DNA of 9,095 nucleotides from Actinomycetota bacterium (GCA_018898235.1 JAHIJU010000398.1:1-9095); one strand, 5' to 3'; shown: positions 1-8,811, counted from the first letter of the stretch. The notes: generated from the sequence alone by a model not told the origin. Program-made: numbers and translations.

Positions 1-1
1 C

Positions 2-346
2 GCGGCGGCGCCCTGGGACGGCCCTGCCGTCTGGGTGCACGGTGACCCCCACCCCGCCAACCTGCTGGTCCACGACGGCCGGCTCGCCGCCCTGCTCGAC
101 TTCGGGGACCTCAGCGCAGGCGACCCCGCCTGTGACCTGGCCACCTGCTGGCTGACCTTCGACGCCGCCGGGCGTGCCGAGTTCCGGTCCGCCCTGCCCG
201 CCGTCGACCTCGACACCTGGCGGCGGGCAGCCGCCTGGGCCGCGGCCATGATCTCGGCGCTGCGCCGGCACCCGCAGGACTACCCCCTGCTGGACGCGAT
301 CGGGCGGCACGCCACCGCCGCGCTGGCCACGGACCCGCCCGGCTGA
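2..346 (+). CDS. Aminoglycoside/choline-kinase-type phosphotransferase, C-terminal part (5' end outside window)
   Basis: The open frame enters from the left edge and gives the last 114 residues of a protein. An apparent GTG start at 35 is only an internal valine, because the frame stays open to base 2. The fragment carries the protein-kinase-like catalytic loop HGDPHPANLL (fragment residues 13-22, catalytic Asp15 and metal-binding Asn20) and the DFGD motif (33-36, metal-binding Asp33). This order and spacing is typical of the APH family, which transfers phosphate from ATP to small-molecule hydroxyl groups. The true substrate cannot be inferred: many actinobacterial members are housekeeping kinases of unknown substrate and not resistance enzymes. 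The N-terminal lobe is missing from the window. It stops at TGA 344-346, 67 bases before the next gene on the same strand. Family assignment is secure; function is not. Confidence 0.9.
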   Translation, partial: AAAPWDGPAVWVHGDPHPANLLVHDGRLAALLDFGDLSAGDPACDLATCWLTFDAAGRAEFRSALPAVDLDTWRRAAAWAAAMISALRRHPQDYPLLDAIGRHATAALATDPPG

Positions 347-401
347 CCTGACCGGTCGCCCCGCACCGCCGGCCGAGGTCGTCACCCGGGCGGCTCCCCG
401 C

Positions 402-407
402 TAGCCT
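402..407 (+). promoter_or_regulatory. Candidate -10 box (TAGCCT) for a leaderless PrsW-family mRNA
   Basis: TAGCCT fits the actinobacterial TANNNT pattern and ends six bases before the GTG at 414. Transcription would therefore begin at or next to the start codon. No Shine-Dalgarno-like purine run lies in the preceding 20 bases, which is C-rich. A weak -35-like TCGTCA (379-384, four of six matches to TTGACA) sits 17 bases upstream. The call is inferred from spacing and from the same arrangement at other genes here. Confidence 0.5.
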
Positions 408-413
408 CCCCGC

Positions 414-1574
414 GTGACCCTCACAGCTCCCCCGCCCGCCACCTCGGGCCGCGGCCCGGCCCGCGGTGCCACCCGCGTCGGCGGTGCCTCGAGTCTGACG
501 GTCCTGGTCTGGATCGGTTTCGCCCTGCTCGCTGCCGTCACCGGCACGCTCACCCTGCTCACGATCACGCTCAGCACCGGCGCCGGCGCGGTCGGCATCG
601 GTGCCGCGCTCGCGCTCGTGCCGGTGATACCGGTCGTGGCGTTCTACCTGTGGCTGGACCGGTGGGAACGCGAGCCGCCGTCGTTGCTCGCGTTCGCGCT
701 CATCTGGGGCGCCGCCGTCGCGACGTTCGGAGCACTCCTGGTGAACACCGCAGCCGATCTGCTGCTGATCGGCTCGGGGCGCGAGCCTGCCCTGGTCTCG
801 GTGCTCGTGGCGCCGCTCGTCGAGGAGCTGTTCAAGGGACTCGCCGTCCTGCTCGTGTTCCTGCTGCGCCGCCAGGAGTTCGACGGCGTCGTCGACGGGC
901 TGGTGTACGCGGGGATGGTCGGCATCGGCTTCGCCTTCGTCGAGAACATCCTGTACCTGGGCACGGCACTCGCCGAGGACGGGGGCCAGGGCCTCGCGGC
1001 CACCTTCGTCCTGCGGTGCGTGTTCTCGCCGTTCGCCCATCCGCTGTTCACCTCGGCCACCGGGGTGGGCATCGGCCTGGCGGCCCGGACCCGACGACCC
1101 TGGGTCCGCGTCGTCGCCCCGCCCACCGGCTACCTGGTGGCCGTCGGCCTGCACTCCCTGTGGAACTACTCGGCGTCCTTCGGATCGTCCTTCGTCGCGC
1201 TGTACGTCCTTGTCCAGGTGCCGATCTTCGCGGGGTTCGTCGTCCTCGCGCTGATCAGCCGCCGACGGGAGGCCCGGCTGATCTCGACGCACATGGCCGG
1301 GTACGCGGCCGCCGGCTGGATAGCGCAGGCGGACGCCACGATGCTGGGCTCGATGCGGGTCCGCCGCGCCGCGCGGCGCTGGGCGCGGCAGGTCGCCGGC
1401 CCCGAGGGCGCCCGACAGATGCGCCGGTTCCAGTCGCTGGCTGCCGAGCTCGCCTTCCTGCGGGAGCGGATGGTGCGCGGCACCGCCGGACCGACGGCTG
1501 CGGCGCAGGAGTACGCCGGCCTCGTCGGCCTTGCGCAGCTGCGCGCCACCCTGCCGCCACCGGCCGCCTGCTGA
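414..1574 (+). CDS. PrsW-family intramembrane metalloprotease
   Basis: A 386-residue polytopic membrane protein, probably with eight membrane segments between about residues 29 and 281. Family motifs are clear: VEELFKG (Glu137, Glu138, Lys141), FAFVEN (Glu177, Asn178), a membrane His at 209 in SPFAHPLF, and HSLWN (His247). In PrsW/CPBP-type proteases these Glu and His residues bind the metal and activate water. Bacillus PrsW cleaves an anti-sigma factor at site 1; the substrate here is unknown and no anti-sigma gene is adjacent. After the membrane domain comes a soluble, Arg/Ala-rich tail of about 100 residues (283-386), probably helical and cytosolic, which is absent from the short Bacillus enzyme as I recall it. 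The GTG start at 414 is chosen because a -10-like box lies just upstream and no better start exists. It converges on the aconitase gene. Confidence 0.9.
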   Translation: MTLTAPPPATSGRGPARGATRVGGASSLTVLVWIGFALLAAVTGTLTLLTITLSTGAGAVGIGAALALVPVIPVVAFYLWLDRWEREPPSLLAFALIWGAAVATFGALLVNTAADLLLIGSGREPALVSVLVAPLVEELFKGLAVLLVFLLRRQEFDGVVDGLVYAGMVGIGFAFVENILYLGTALAEDGGQGLAATFVLRCVFSPFAHPLFTSATGVGIGLAARTRRPWVRVVAPPTGYLVAVGLHSLWNYSASFGSSFVALYVLVQVPIFAGFVVLALISRRREARLISTHMAGYAAAGWIAQADATMLGSMRVRRAARRWARQVAGPEGARQMRRFQSLAAELAFLRERMVRGTAGPTAAAQEYAGLVGLAQLRATLPPPAAC

Positions 1575-1578
1575 CCCA

Positions 1579-1618
1579 GGGCGCTGGGACCGGGTCCACA
1601 GACCAGGTCCCAGCGCCC
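1579..1618 (+). terminator. Composite hairpin in the convergent gap (probable bidirectional terminator)
   Basis: A perfect 13-bp inverted repeat (GGGCGCTGGGACC at 1579-1591 against its complement at 1606-1618) encloses a second 4-bp stem (GGTC 1593-1596, GACC 1601-1604) with loop CACA, separated by one mismatch (1592/1605). It begins five bases after the stop of the protease gene and lies between two convergent genes. No T-run follows on either strand, which is common for GC-rich actinobacterial terminators, so the structure is the evidence. Confidence 0.8.
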
Positions 1619-1650
1619 CGCGGACTCCCCGACAGCGCAGAGCGTCCGGA

Positions 1651-1676
1651 CGTCCGCGCGCCGGGGCGCGCCGACG
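1651..1676 (-). terminator. Hairpin directly after the aconitase stop codon
   Basis: The arms CGTC (1651-1654) plus GCGCGC (1656-1661) pair with GCGCGC (1666-1671) plus GACG (1673-1676). There is one C-C mismatch and a four-base loop (1662-1665). It starts two bases beyond the aconitase TGA (1678-1680). It may end aconitase transcription alone or back up the stronger hairpin further downstream at 1579-1618. No T-run follows. Confidence 0.5.
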
Positions 1677-1677
1677 G

Positions 1678-4428
<2,751 letters not shown>

Positions 4429-4436
4429 CGAGGGTT

Positions 4437-4442
4437 CTCCTT
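4437..4442 (-). promoter_or_regulatory. Ribosome binding site of acnA
   Basis: On the minus strand the sequence reads AAGGAG within GAAGGAGAA, eight bases before the GTG start codon at 4428-4426. It fixes that start. It is one of only two strong Shine-Dalgarno sites in the window. Confidence 0.85.
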
Positions 4443-4454
4443 CGCACCAGGGTT

Positions 4455-4472
4455 TATCTCGACGTCAAGATA
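4455..4472 (-). promoter_or_regulatory. Operator-like 18-bp near-palindrome upstream of acnA
   Basis: The plus strand reads TATCTCGACGTCAAGATA. Eight of nine base pairs of the dyad are matched; only 4460/4467 fails. The site ends 26 bases upstream of the acnA start codon and stands out as AT-richer than its surroundings. It overlaps possible -10 hexamers (minus-strand GATAAA just downstream, TGATAT at its upstream edge), although no convincing -35 pairs with either. An 18-bp dyad of this type resembles, from memory, sites of PecS/TamR-like MarR-family regulators; TamR of Streptomyces controls aconitase. The dyad is seen directly; the regulator is inferred. Confidence 0.6.
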
Positions 4473-4528
4473 TCACCGGTCGGGCTGCGCCCAACGTCGA
4501 ACACGCACCCGGTCTGCCGCTGGCGACC

Positions 4529-4693
4529 TCAGTGCTCCGCAGCGCCCGGCCGCGACTCCTCGGCGGCCTTGCGCTCGGCCTCGACCAGTCGTTCGTGGCT
4601 GCGAGGGTCGTAGTCCGGGGTCCCCTGCTTGTTCAGCTCGGCGGCCACCGCGCGCTTGGCTGCCGCCAACCTGCTGGTCCGGTCCTCGGACAT
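4529..4693 (-). CDS. Small charged hypothetical protein (54 residues)
   Basis: I do not recognise this protein. It begins MSEDRTSRLAAAKRAVAAEL and is rich in Ala, Glu and Arg, with no cysteine, signal peptide or membrane segment. Two helices are likely (about residues 5-22 and 32-47), linked by a GTPDYDPRS turn. ATG at 4693-4691 is chosen over an in-frame start at 4744 because a near-perfect ribosome binding site, AAGGAGG, ends five bases before it, and because upstream translation would run through that site. It lies 80 bases downstream of the methyltransferase stop and 100 bases upstream of acnA, all on the same strand. The strong site and codon bias argue that it is a real gene. A role cannot be inferred. 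Confidence 0.75.
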   Translation of the reverse strand: MSEDRTSRLAAAKRAVAAELNKQGTPDYDPRSHERLVEAERKAAEESRPGAAEH

Positions 4694-4698
4694 GTCTG

Positions 4699-4705
4699 CC
4701 TCCTT
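4699..4705 (-). promoter_or_regulatory. Ribosome binding site of the 54-residue protein
   Basis: The minus strand reads AAGGAGG, a full match to the anti-Shine-Dalgarno core, five bases before the ATG at 4693-4691. It decides the start of the small gene and is the strongest such site in the window. Confidence 0.8.
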
Positions 4706-4762
4706 GTTGAGCCACCTGGACAACGCCCACGGTAGGCGCGGCACAGCCCGACCGCGAGGCCA

Positions 4763-4784
4763 CGGACGGCCGATCAGCCGTCCG
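4763..4784 (-). terminator. Hairpin spanning the methyltransferase stop codon
   Basis: CGGACGGC (4763-4770) pairs perfectly with GCCGTCCG (4777-4784) around a six-base loop. The stop codon (minus-strand TGA, 4774-4776) lies in the loop. It could end the transporter-methyltransferase transcript before the small gene. The short stem and lack of a T-run keep confidence low; it could also attenuate or protect the mRNA end. Confidence 0.4.
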
Positions 4785-6015
4785 ACCGGCCGGACCGCGT
4801 CAGGACGGCGACCGCCTCCAGGTGGTGGGTCATCGGGAACAGGTCGAGGCCGTGCAGCCGCTCCATCACGTAGCCGCCTGCGGCGAACAGTGCGACGTCC
4901 CTCGCCAGGGCGGCCGGGTCGCAGGCCACGTAGACCACCCGCTCCGGCGCGAGAGCCGCCACATCGGCCACGACGGTGCGCCCTGCACCTGTGCGCGGCG
5001 GGTCGAGCACCACGACGTCGGCGTGCACCACCTCGTCGCTGGTGCGCAGCACACGGCCGACATCCCCGTGAACCAGCCGCACGTGCGGGGCGTCGTGCGC
5101 GTTGCGCCGGGCGTCCCGCACGGCGCGTTCATCACCCTCGACGGCCACCACCGCGCCGTCCGGCCCCACGGCACCCGCCAGCGGCACCGTGAAGAGCCCC
5201 GCACCCGAGTACAGGTCCGCAACCGTGGCCCCCGCGACGTCGCCGACCCCGGCGAGCACCTCCTCGACGAGCACGGCCGGCGCGCTGCGGTGCGCCTGCC
5301 AGAATCCGTCGGCAGCCACGCGGTAGGTGTGCGGCCCGACCTGCTCTCGCACCGACCGGGTCGCGGTCGCCCGGCGGTCCACCCGATCGTGCGCGAGGTC
5401 CCAGGGCTCACCCTCGACCAGCACCACGGCGTGGTCGCCGGAGGCGGGCGCCGCGACCTCGATGCGGGCGCCGGCCGGCCAGCTCCGCTCGAACAGGTCG
5501 AGCGCGGCGATCTGCTCGGTCGCCAGGGGCATCGACGTCAGGGCGTGCACGTCGTGGCTGTGCCACACCCGCATCCCCGCCCGGCCGTCGTCGTCGGCCA
5601 CGAGGTCCACCCGGGTCCGCCAGGCGAGGCCACCGCGTTCGAGGTCGCCCGGCGCGGCCAGCACCGTGACCTCGCGGTCGTCGTGGGCGAGCCTGCGCAG
5701 CTGCTCGGCGAGGACGGCGGCCTTCCACACCCGCTGGGCGGCCGGGGCCACGTGGCCGAGCTCGCCACCGCCGACCCCGCCCGGACCTGCCTGCGGCCAT
5801 GGTGAGTCCACCCGGTCGGCCGAGGCCTCGAGGACCTCGACCGCATCGGCACGCCAGAACTTCGCATCCGGTGCGGCGTGCGTCAGACGGGCGCGCACCC
5901 GCTCACCGGGCAACGTGTGCCGGACGAACACGACCCGGCCGTCGAGCCGCGCGACGCAGTGCCCCCCGTGGGCCACCGGGCCGATGGTGAGCTCGACCAG
6001 CTCCTCGCCGCTCAT
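4774..6015 (-). CDS. TRAM-domain RNA (uracil-C5)-methyltransferase, RlmD/TrmA (COG2265) family
   Basis: A 413-residue SAM-dependent enzyme expected to methylate C5 of a uridine in rRNA or tRNA in the cytosol. An N-terminal TRAM RNA-binding domain (about 3-62, with GPVAHGGHCVARLDGRVVF) is followed by a linker and a Rossmann methyltransferase domain. SAM motif I is DLYSGAGLFTVPLA (267-280), the substrate-base motif is LDPPRTGAG (337-345), the catalytic Cys365 sits in VYVACDPAALARD, and the proposed base Glu400 in FPMTHHLEAV. FWQAH (238-242) marks the RNA-facing loop. Only two cysteines exist (20 and 365), so the usual iron-sulfur ligands are gone. ATG 6015 is chosen because it overlaps the upstream stop as ATGA and is followed directly by the TRAM domain. 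The longer reading back to 6225 lies inside the transporter gene. No Shine-Dalgarno is visible, so translation is probably coupled. RNA target unknown. Confidence 0.93.
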   Translation of the reverse strand: MSGEELVELTIGPVAHGGHCVARLDGRVVFVRHTLPGERVRARLTHAAPDAKFWRADAVEVLEASADRVDSPWPQAGPGGVGGGELGHVAPAAQRVWKAAVLAEQLRRLAHDDREVTVLAAPGDLERGGLAWRTRVDLVADDDGRAGMRVWHSHDVHALTSMPLATEQIAALDLFERSWPAGARIEVAAPASGDHAVVLVEGEPWDLAHDRVDRRATATRSVREQVGPHTYRVAADGFWQAHRSAPAVLVEEVLAGVGDVAGATVADLYSGAGLFTVPLAGAVGPDGAVVAVEGDERAVRDARRNAHDAPHVRLVHGDVGRVLRTSDEVVHADVVVLDPPRTGAGRTVVADVAALAPERVVYVACDPAALARDVALFAAGGYVMERLHGLDLFPMTHHLEAVAVLTRSGRSDG

Positions 6016-8066
6016 GCGTCGCCGTCGGTCGTCGGGTCGGACGCCGAGGTCAGGCCGCGTCGGGCCTCGCCCGCCACCGGTCGCCCGTCGAGCTGCTCGG
6101 CCGCCGCATGCGCCCGCGCCGAGGCGTCCAGCTGCCACGGGACCGAGGCCACGATCACTCCGCGCATGAACAGCAGACGACTCTTGAGCCGGATCGCGCT
6201 CTGGTTGTGCAGCAGCGCCTCCCACCAGTGCCCGACGACGTACTCCGGGACGTACACGACGACGAGGTCACGGGGGCTCTCTCTGCGGATGGAACGAACA
6301 TAGGTGAGCACCGGCCGGGTGATCTCGCGGAACGGGGAGTCGAGGACCTTGAGCGGCACGGGCAGGTCCATGGACTCCCACTGCTCACGCAGCGCCACCA
6401 CGTCCTCGGGGTCCACCCCGACCGTGACGGCCTCGAGGACCGAGGGCCGCGAGGCCCGCGCGTAGGCCAGAGCGCGCATCGTAGGCCGGTGCAGGTGCGA
6501 GACCAGCACGATGGCGTGCACGCGGCTCGGCAGCGCGCGGGCGGACGGCGCATCGGCGTCCAGCGCCAGCTCCTTGCGCACCCGGTCGTAGTGCCGGTGG
6601 ATGCCGTTCATCAGCGTGAACACCGCAACCATCGCCAGGATCGCGATCCAGGCACCCAGCAGGAACTTGGTGACGATGACGACCACCAGGACGGTCGCGG
6701 TCATCGCGAAGCCCACCGCGTTGATCACGCGGGACCGCTTCATCCGCGCGCGCACCGCCCGATCGGGTTCGGTACGCAGGTGCCGGCCCCAGTGCCGCAG
6801 CATGCCGAGCTGCGACAGCGAGAAGGAGACGAACACCCCGACGGTGTAGAGCGGGATGAGCAGCGTGACATCGGCGTTGAACGCCCAGATGAGCACCGCC
6901 GCACCGCCGGCCAGCGTGACGATGCCGTTGGACAGCGCCAGGCGGTCGCCCCGGGTGTGCAGCTGGCGGGGCATCCAGCCGTCCCGCGCCAGGATCGATC
7001 CGAGCACCGGGAACCCGTTGAACGCCGTGTTGGCCGCGAGCACCAGGATCAGCCCGGTCACCGCGGCGACCAGGTGGAACGCCCACGGGAACCCGGAGAA
7101 GATGGCCTCGGAGAGCTGGCTGATCACCGGCGCCTGGACGTAGGTGTCACCGACCGGCACCCCGTTGCGCAGCAGCTGCGTGGCGGGGTCCTCGACGTAG
7201 TGCACGCCCGCCGCGCGGGCCAGGAACAGGATCGACAGCACGAGCGTCGAGCTGATCAGGCCGAGCAGCAGCAGGGTCGTCGCGGCGTTCTTGCTCTTCG
7301 GCTTCTTGAACGCGGGGACGCCGTTGCTGATGGCCTCGACCCCGGTGAGAGCGGTCGACCCGGAGGCGAACGCCCGCAGCACGAGGAACGCCCCCGCCAT
7401 CCCCGCCAACCCGCTCTCGTAGCCGAGCGTCGGAGCCAGGGTGAGGTCCGAGGACACGGCCTGCGGCAGCGAGCCGCTCGCCCAGCGCGCCAGGCCCACG
7501 GCAGCCATCACCCCGATCGTGGCCATGTAGAGGTAGACCGGCACCGCGAACGCCGTCCCCGACTCCCGGACGCCGCGCAGGTTGAGCAGCATCAGGACCA
7601 GCACGATGACCAGGCCGAGCTGGACCTCGTGGCCGCGCAGCTCGGGGATGGCCGCGGAGGCGTACCGGGCACCGGCCGAGACCGACACCGCGACGGTGAG
7701 CACGTAGTCGACGAGCAGTGCGGAGGCCACCGTCAGGCCCGCACGCGGGCCGAGGTTGACCGTCGCGACCTCGTAGTCACCCCCGCCCGAGGGGTACGCG
7801 TGCACGTTCTGCCGGTACGAGGCGATGACGGTGGCCATCACCACGACCACGGCCAGGCCCACCCAGGGCGACAGCATGGTCGCCGCCAGACCCGCGGCGG
7901 CCAGCGTCAGCAGGATCTCGTCGGGGGCGTAGGCGACCGACGACAGTGCGTCGGAGGCGAACACCGGGAGCGCGATCCGCTTGGGCAGCAGCGTGTGGCC
8001 CATCCGGTCGCTTCGGACGGGGCGCCCGAGGAGCAGGCGCTTGGCGGCTTCAGCGAGATCGGACAC
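6012..8066 (-). CDS. KimA/KUP-like APC-superfamily transporter, probable potassium importer
   Basis: A 684-residue membrane protein: about 12 membrane segments (31-490) and a cytosolic C-terminal alpha/beta domain (about 500-645), the layout of Bacillus KimA (formerly YdaO), a proton-coupled K+ importer. Family blocks seen include SDALSSVAYAPDEIL (38-52), YRQNVHAYPSGGGDY (84-98), LLVDYVLTVAVSVSAG (117-132), ALTGVEAISNGVPAFK (239-254), LAANTAFNGFPVL (343-355), IPLYTVGVF (404-412) and LLHNQSA (618-624). Residues reported to bind K+ in KimA appear kept: Asp39, Tyr46, Asp120, Tyr121, Thr124, Ser128, Thr241, Glu244, Tyr407. Automated annotation would say amino acid permease; the divergent RCK genes favour potassium. 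An extra loop (about 287-318) interrupts the comparison with KimA. GTG 8066 is chosen because KRLLLGRPVRSD then aligns with the KimA N-terminus; there is no Shine-Dalgarno, but a -10 box lies eight bases upstream. Its stop overlaps the methyltransferase start. Confidence 0.9.
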   Translation of the reverse strand: MSDLAEAAKRLLLGRPVRSDRMGHTLLPKRIALPVFASDALSSVAYAPDEILLTLAAAGLAATMLSPWVGLAVVVVMATVIASYRQNVHAYPSGGGDYEVATVNLGPRAGLTVASALLVDYVLTVAVSVSAGARYASAAIPELRGHEVQLGLVIVLVLMLLNLRGVRESGTAFAVPVYLYMATIGVMAAVGLARWASGSLPQAVSSDLTLAPTLGYESGLAGMAGAFLVLRAFASGSTALTGVEAISNGVPAFKKPKSKNAATTLLLLGLISSTLVLSILFLARAAGVHYVEDPATQLLRNGVPVGDTYVQAPVISQLSEAIFSGFPWAFHLVAAVTGLILVLAANTAFNGFPVLGSILARDGWMPRQLHTRGDRLALSNGIVTLAGGAAVLIWAFNADVTLLIPLYTVGVFVSFSLSQLGMLRHWGRHLRTEPDRAVRARMKRSRVINAVGFAMTATVLVVVIVTKFLLGAWIAILAMVAVFTLMNGIHRHYDRVRKELALDADAPSARALPSRVHAIVLVSHLHRPTMRALAYARASRPSVLEAVTVGVDPEDVVALREQWESMDLPVPLKVLDSPFREITRPVLTYVRSIRRESPRDLVVVYVPEYVVGHWWEALLHNQSAIRLKSRLLFMRGVIVASVPWQLDASARAHAAAEQLDGRPVAGEARRGLTSASDPTTDGDA

Positions 8067-8074
8067 GAGGTCTG

Positions 8075-8080
8075 ATGGTA
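8075..8080 (-). promoter_or_regulatory. Candidate -10 box (TACCAT) for a leaderless transporter mRNA
   Basis: On the minus strand TACCAT matches TANNNT and ends eight bases before the GTG start codon at 8066. The first transcribed base would be at or within a few bases of the start codon. No Shine-Dalgarno is present between them (CAGACCTC) and no good -35 is visible. Inferred from spacing and from the mirrored arrangement at the divergent gene. Confidence 0.45.
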
Positions 8081-8091
8081 GGGCCGCGGCG

Positions 8092-8106
8092 CGGGCGCAG
8101 CGCCCG
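8092..8106. promoter_or_regulatory. Perfect 15-bp inverted repeat between the divergent promoters
   Basis: CGGGCGC-A-GCGCCCG forms a perfect dyad of seven-base arms around A8099. It lies between the two divergent -10 boxes, across the expected -35 zone of the transporter promoter and just upstream of that of the RCK promoter. It could be a shared operator. In DNA this GC-rich short dyads also arise by chance, so confidence is low. Confidence 0.3.
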
Positions 8107-8131
8107 GCATCCGTCCCGACCCGCGAGGAGG

Positions 8132-8137
8132 TAGCCT
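8132..8137 (+). promoter_or_regulatory. Candidate -10 box (TAGCCT) for the RCK gene pair
   Basis: TAGCCT, identical to the box before the PrsW-family gene, ends eight bases before the GTG at 8146, again a leaderless geometry. A purine run GAGGAGG (8125-8131) abuts it but lies 14 bases from the start codon, too far for an efficient ribosome site. If the real transcript starts further upstream, that run could still serve. Confidence 0.45.
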
Positions 8138-8145
8138 CACCGCTC

Positions 8146-8811
8146 GTGCACTTCGTCATCATGGGTTGCGGGCGCGTCGGCGCCGCACTGGCCCTCTCCC
8201 TCGAGGAGCGGGGCCACTCGGTGGCGGTCGTCGACCAGAACGCCGAGTCCTTCCGCAGGCTGCCCCCGTCGTTCGAGGGCAACAAGGTGACCGGTCTGGG
8301 CTTCGACCGTGACACCCTCACCAGCGCCGGGATCGACGACGCCTACGGGTTCGCCGCAGTGGCCGACGGCGACAACTCCAACATCTTGGCCGCCCGCGTG
8401 GTGCGCGAGACCTTCGGGGTCGACAACGTGGTCGCCCGCATCTACGACCCGCACCGCGCCGAGGTGTACCAACGCCTGGGCATCCCGACCGTCGCGACCG
8501 TGCGCTGGACCACCGACCAGGTGCTGCGTCGCCTGCTGCCGATGGGCGCGACCGACGAGTACCGCGACGCCTCGGGTCAGATCGCCCTGGCCCAGGTCGA
8601 TGTCAACCCGGCCTGGACCGGCCTTCCGGTACGCCACCTGGAGGACGCCAGCGGCGCGCGCGTCGCCTACATCACCCGCTACGGGGACGGCGTGCTGCCG
8701 ACCTCGTCGACCGTCCTGCAGGAGAACGACGTGGTCCATGTGCTGCTGCGGGTCGAGGACACCCCGGCCGTCGAGCGGGTCCTCACCGGACTGCCGCCGG
8801 TGAGCTCATGA
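8146..8811 (+). CDS. trkA: TrkA-family potassium regulatory protein (RCK_N + RCK_C), first of a pair
   Basis: A complete 221-residue cytosolic RCK protein. The N-terminal Rossmann domain starts MHFVIMGCGRVGAALA, with the dinucleotide motif GCGRVG (7-12) and Asp30 in VAVVDQN ending the second strand, which favours NAD(H). DGDNSNILAARVVRETF (74-90) is typical of TrkA. The RCK_C domain (about 143-217) contains ITRYGDGVLPTSSTVLQENDVVHVL-type sequence; such domains bind small ligands, in some proteins c-di-AMP. Family members gate K+ transport by attaching to a membrane subunit in response to nucleotide. It is the counterpart of M. tuberculosis CeoB by gene order. GTG 8146 is chosen because the Rossmann strand begins immediately; the frame extending back to 7981 is unrelated to the family. 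Its stop overlaps the next start as ATGA. No TrkH/TrkG gene is in the window. Confidence 0.95.
   Translation: MHFVIMGCGRVGAALALSLEERGHSVAVVDQNAESFRRLPPSFEGNKVTGLGFDRDTLTSAGIDDAYGFAAVADGDNSNILAARVVRETFGVDNVVARIYDPHRAEVYQRLGIPTVATVRWTTDQVLRRLLPMGATDEYRDASGQIALAQVDVNPAWTGLPVRHLEDASGARVAYITRYGDGVLPTSSTVLQENDVVHVLLRVEDTPAVERVLTGLPPVSS

Noticed and set aside
111..1292. A 393-residue minus-strand open frame opposite the phosphotransferase and protease genes
   Set aside because: It spans two genes and the gap between them, has biased charged composition and no motifs, and both plus-strand genes are well supported.
4463..4468. Minus-strand TTGACG as a -35 box for acnA
   Set aside because: The matching -10 position, 16-18 bases downstream, reads GCGAAG or similar and falls on the ribosome binding site. 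The hexamer is better explained as half of the palindrome.
6016..6225. N-terminal extension of the methyltransferase by 70 residues
   Set aside because: It lies wholly inside the transporter gene, is low-complexity, and precedes the natural TRAM-domain start at an ATGA overlap.
6108..8075. A 655-residue open frame on the plus strand, antisense to the transporter
   Set aside because: Its low-complexity Arg/Gln/His/Asp composition mirrors the transporter codons and it has no recognisable motif. The opposite strand has clear family blocks throughout.
7981..8145. N-terminal extension of the first RCK protein
   Set aside because: The Rossmann fold begins at GTG 8146 as in family members; the upstream residues are Arg/Ala-rich shadow sequence of the transporter start.
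8067..8145. c-di-AMP (ydaO-type) riboswitch before the KimA-like gene
   Set aside because: The whole intergenic region is 79 bases, shorter than that riboswitch class, and the transcript is probably leaderless.
8067..8321. N-terminal extension of the transporter by 85 residues across the divergent region into the RCK gene
   Set aside because: The added sequence is unlike the family, overlaps the start of the RCK gene on the other strand, and would remove both promoters.
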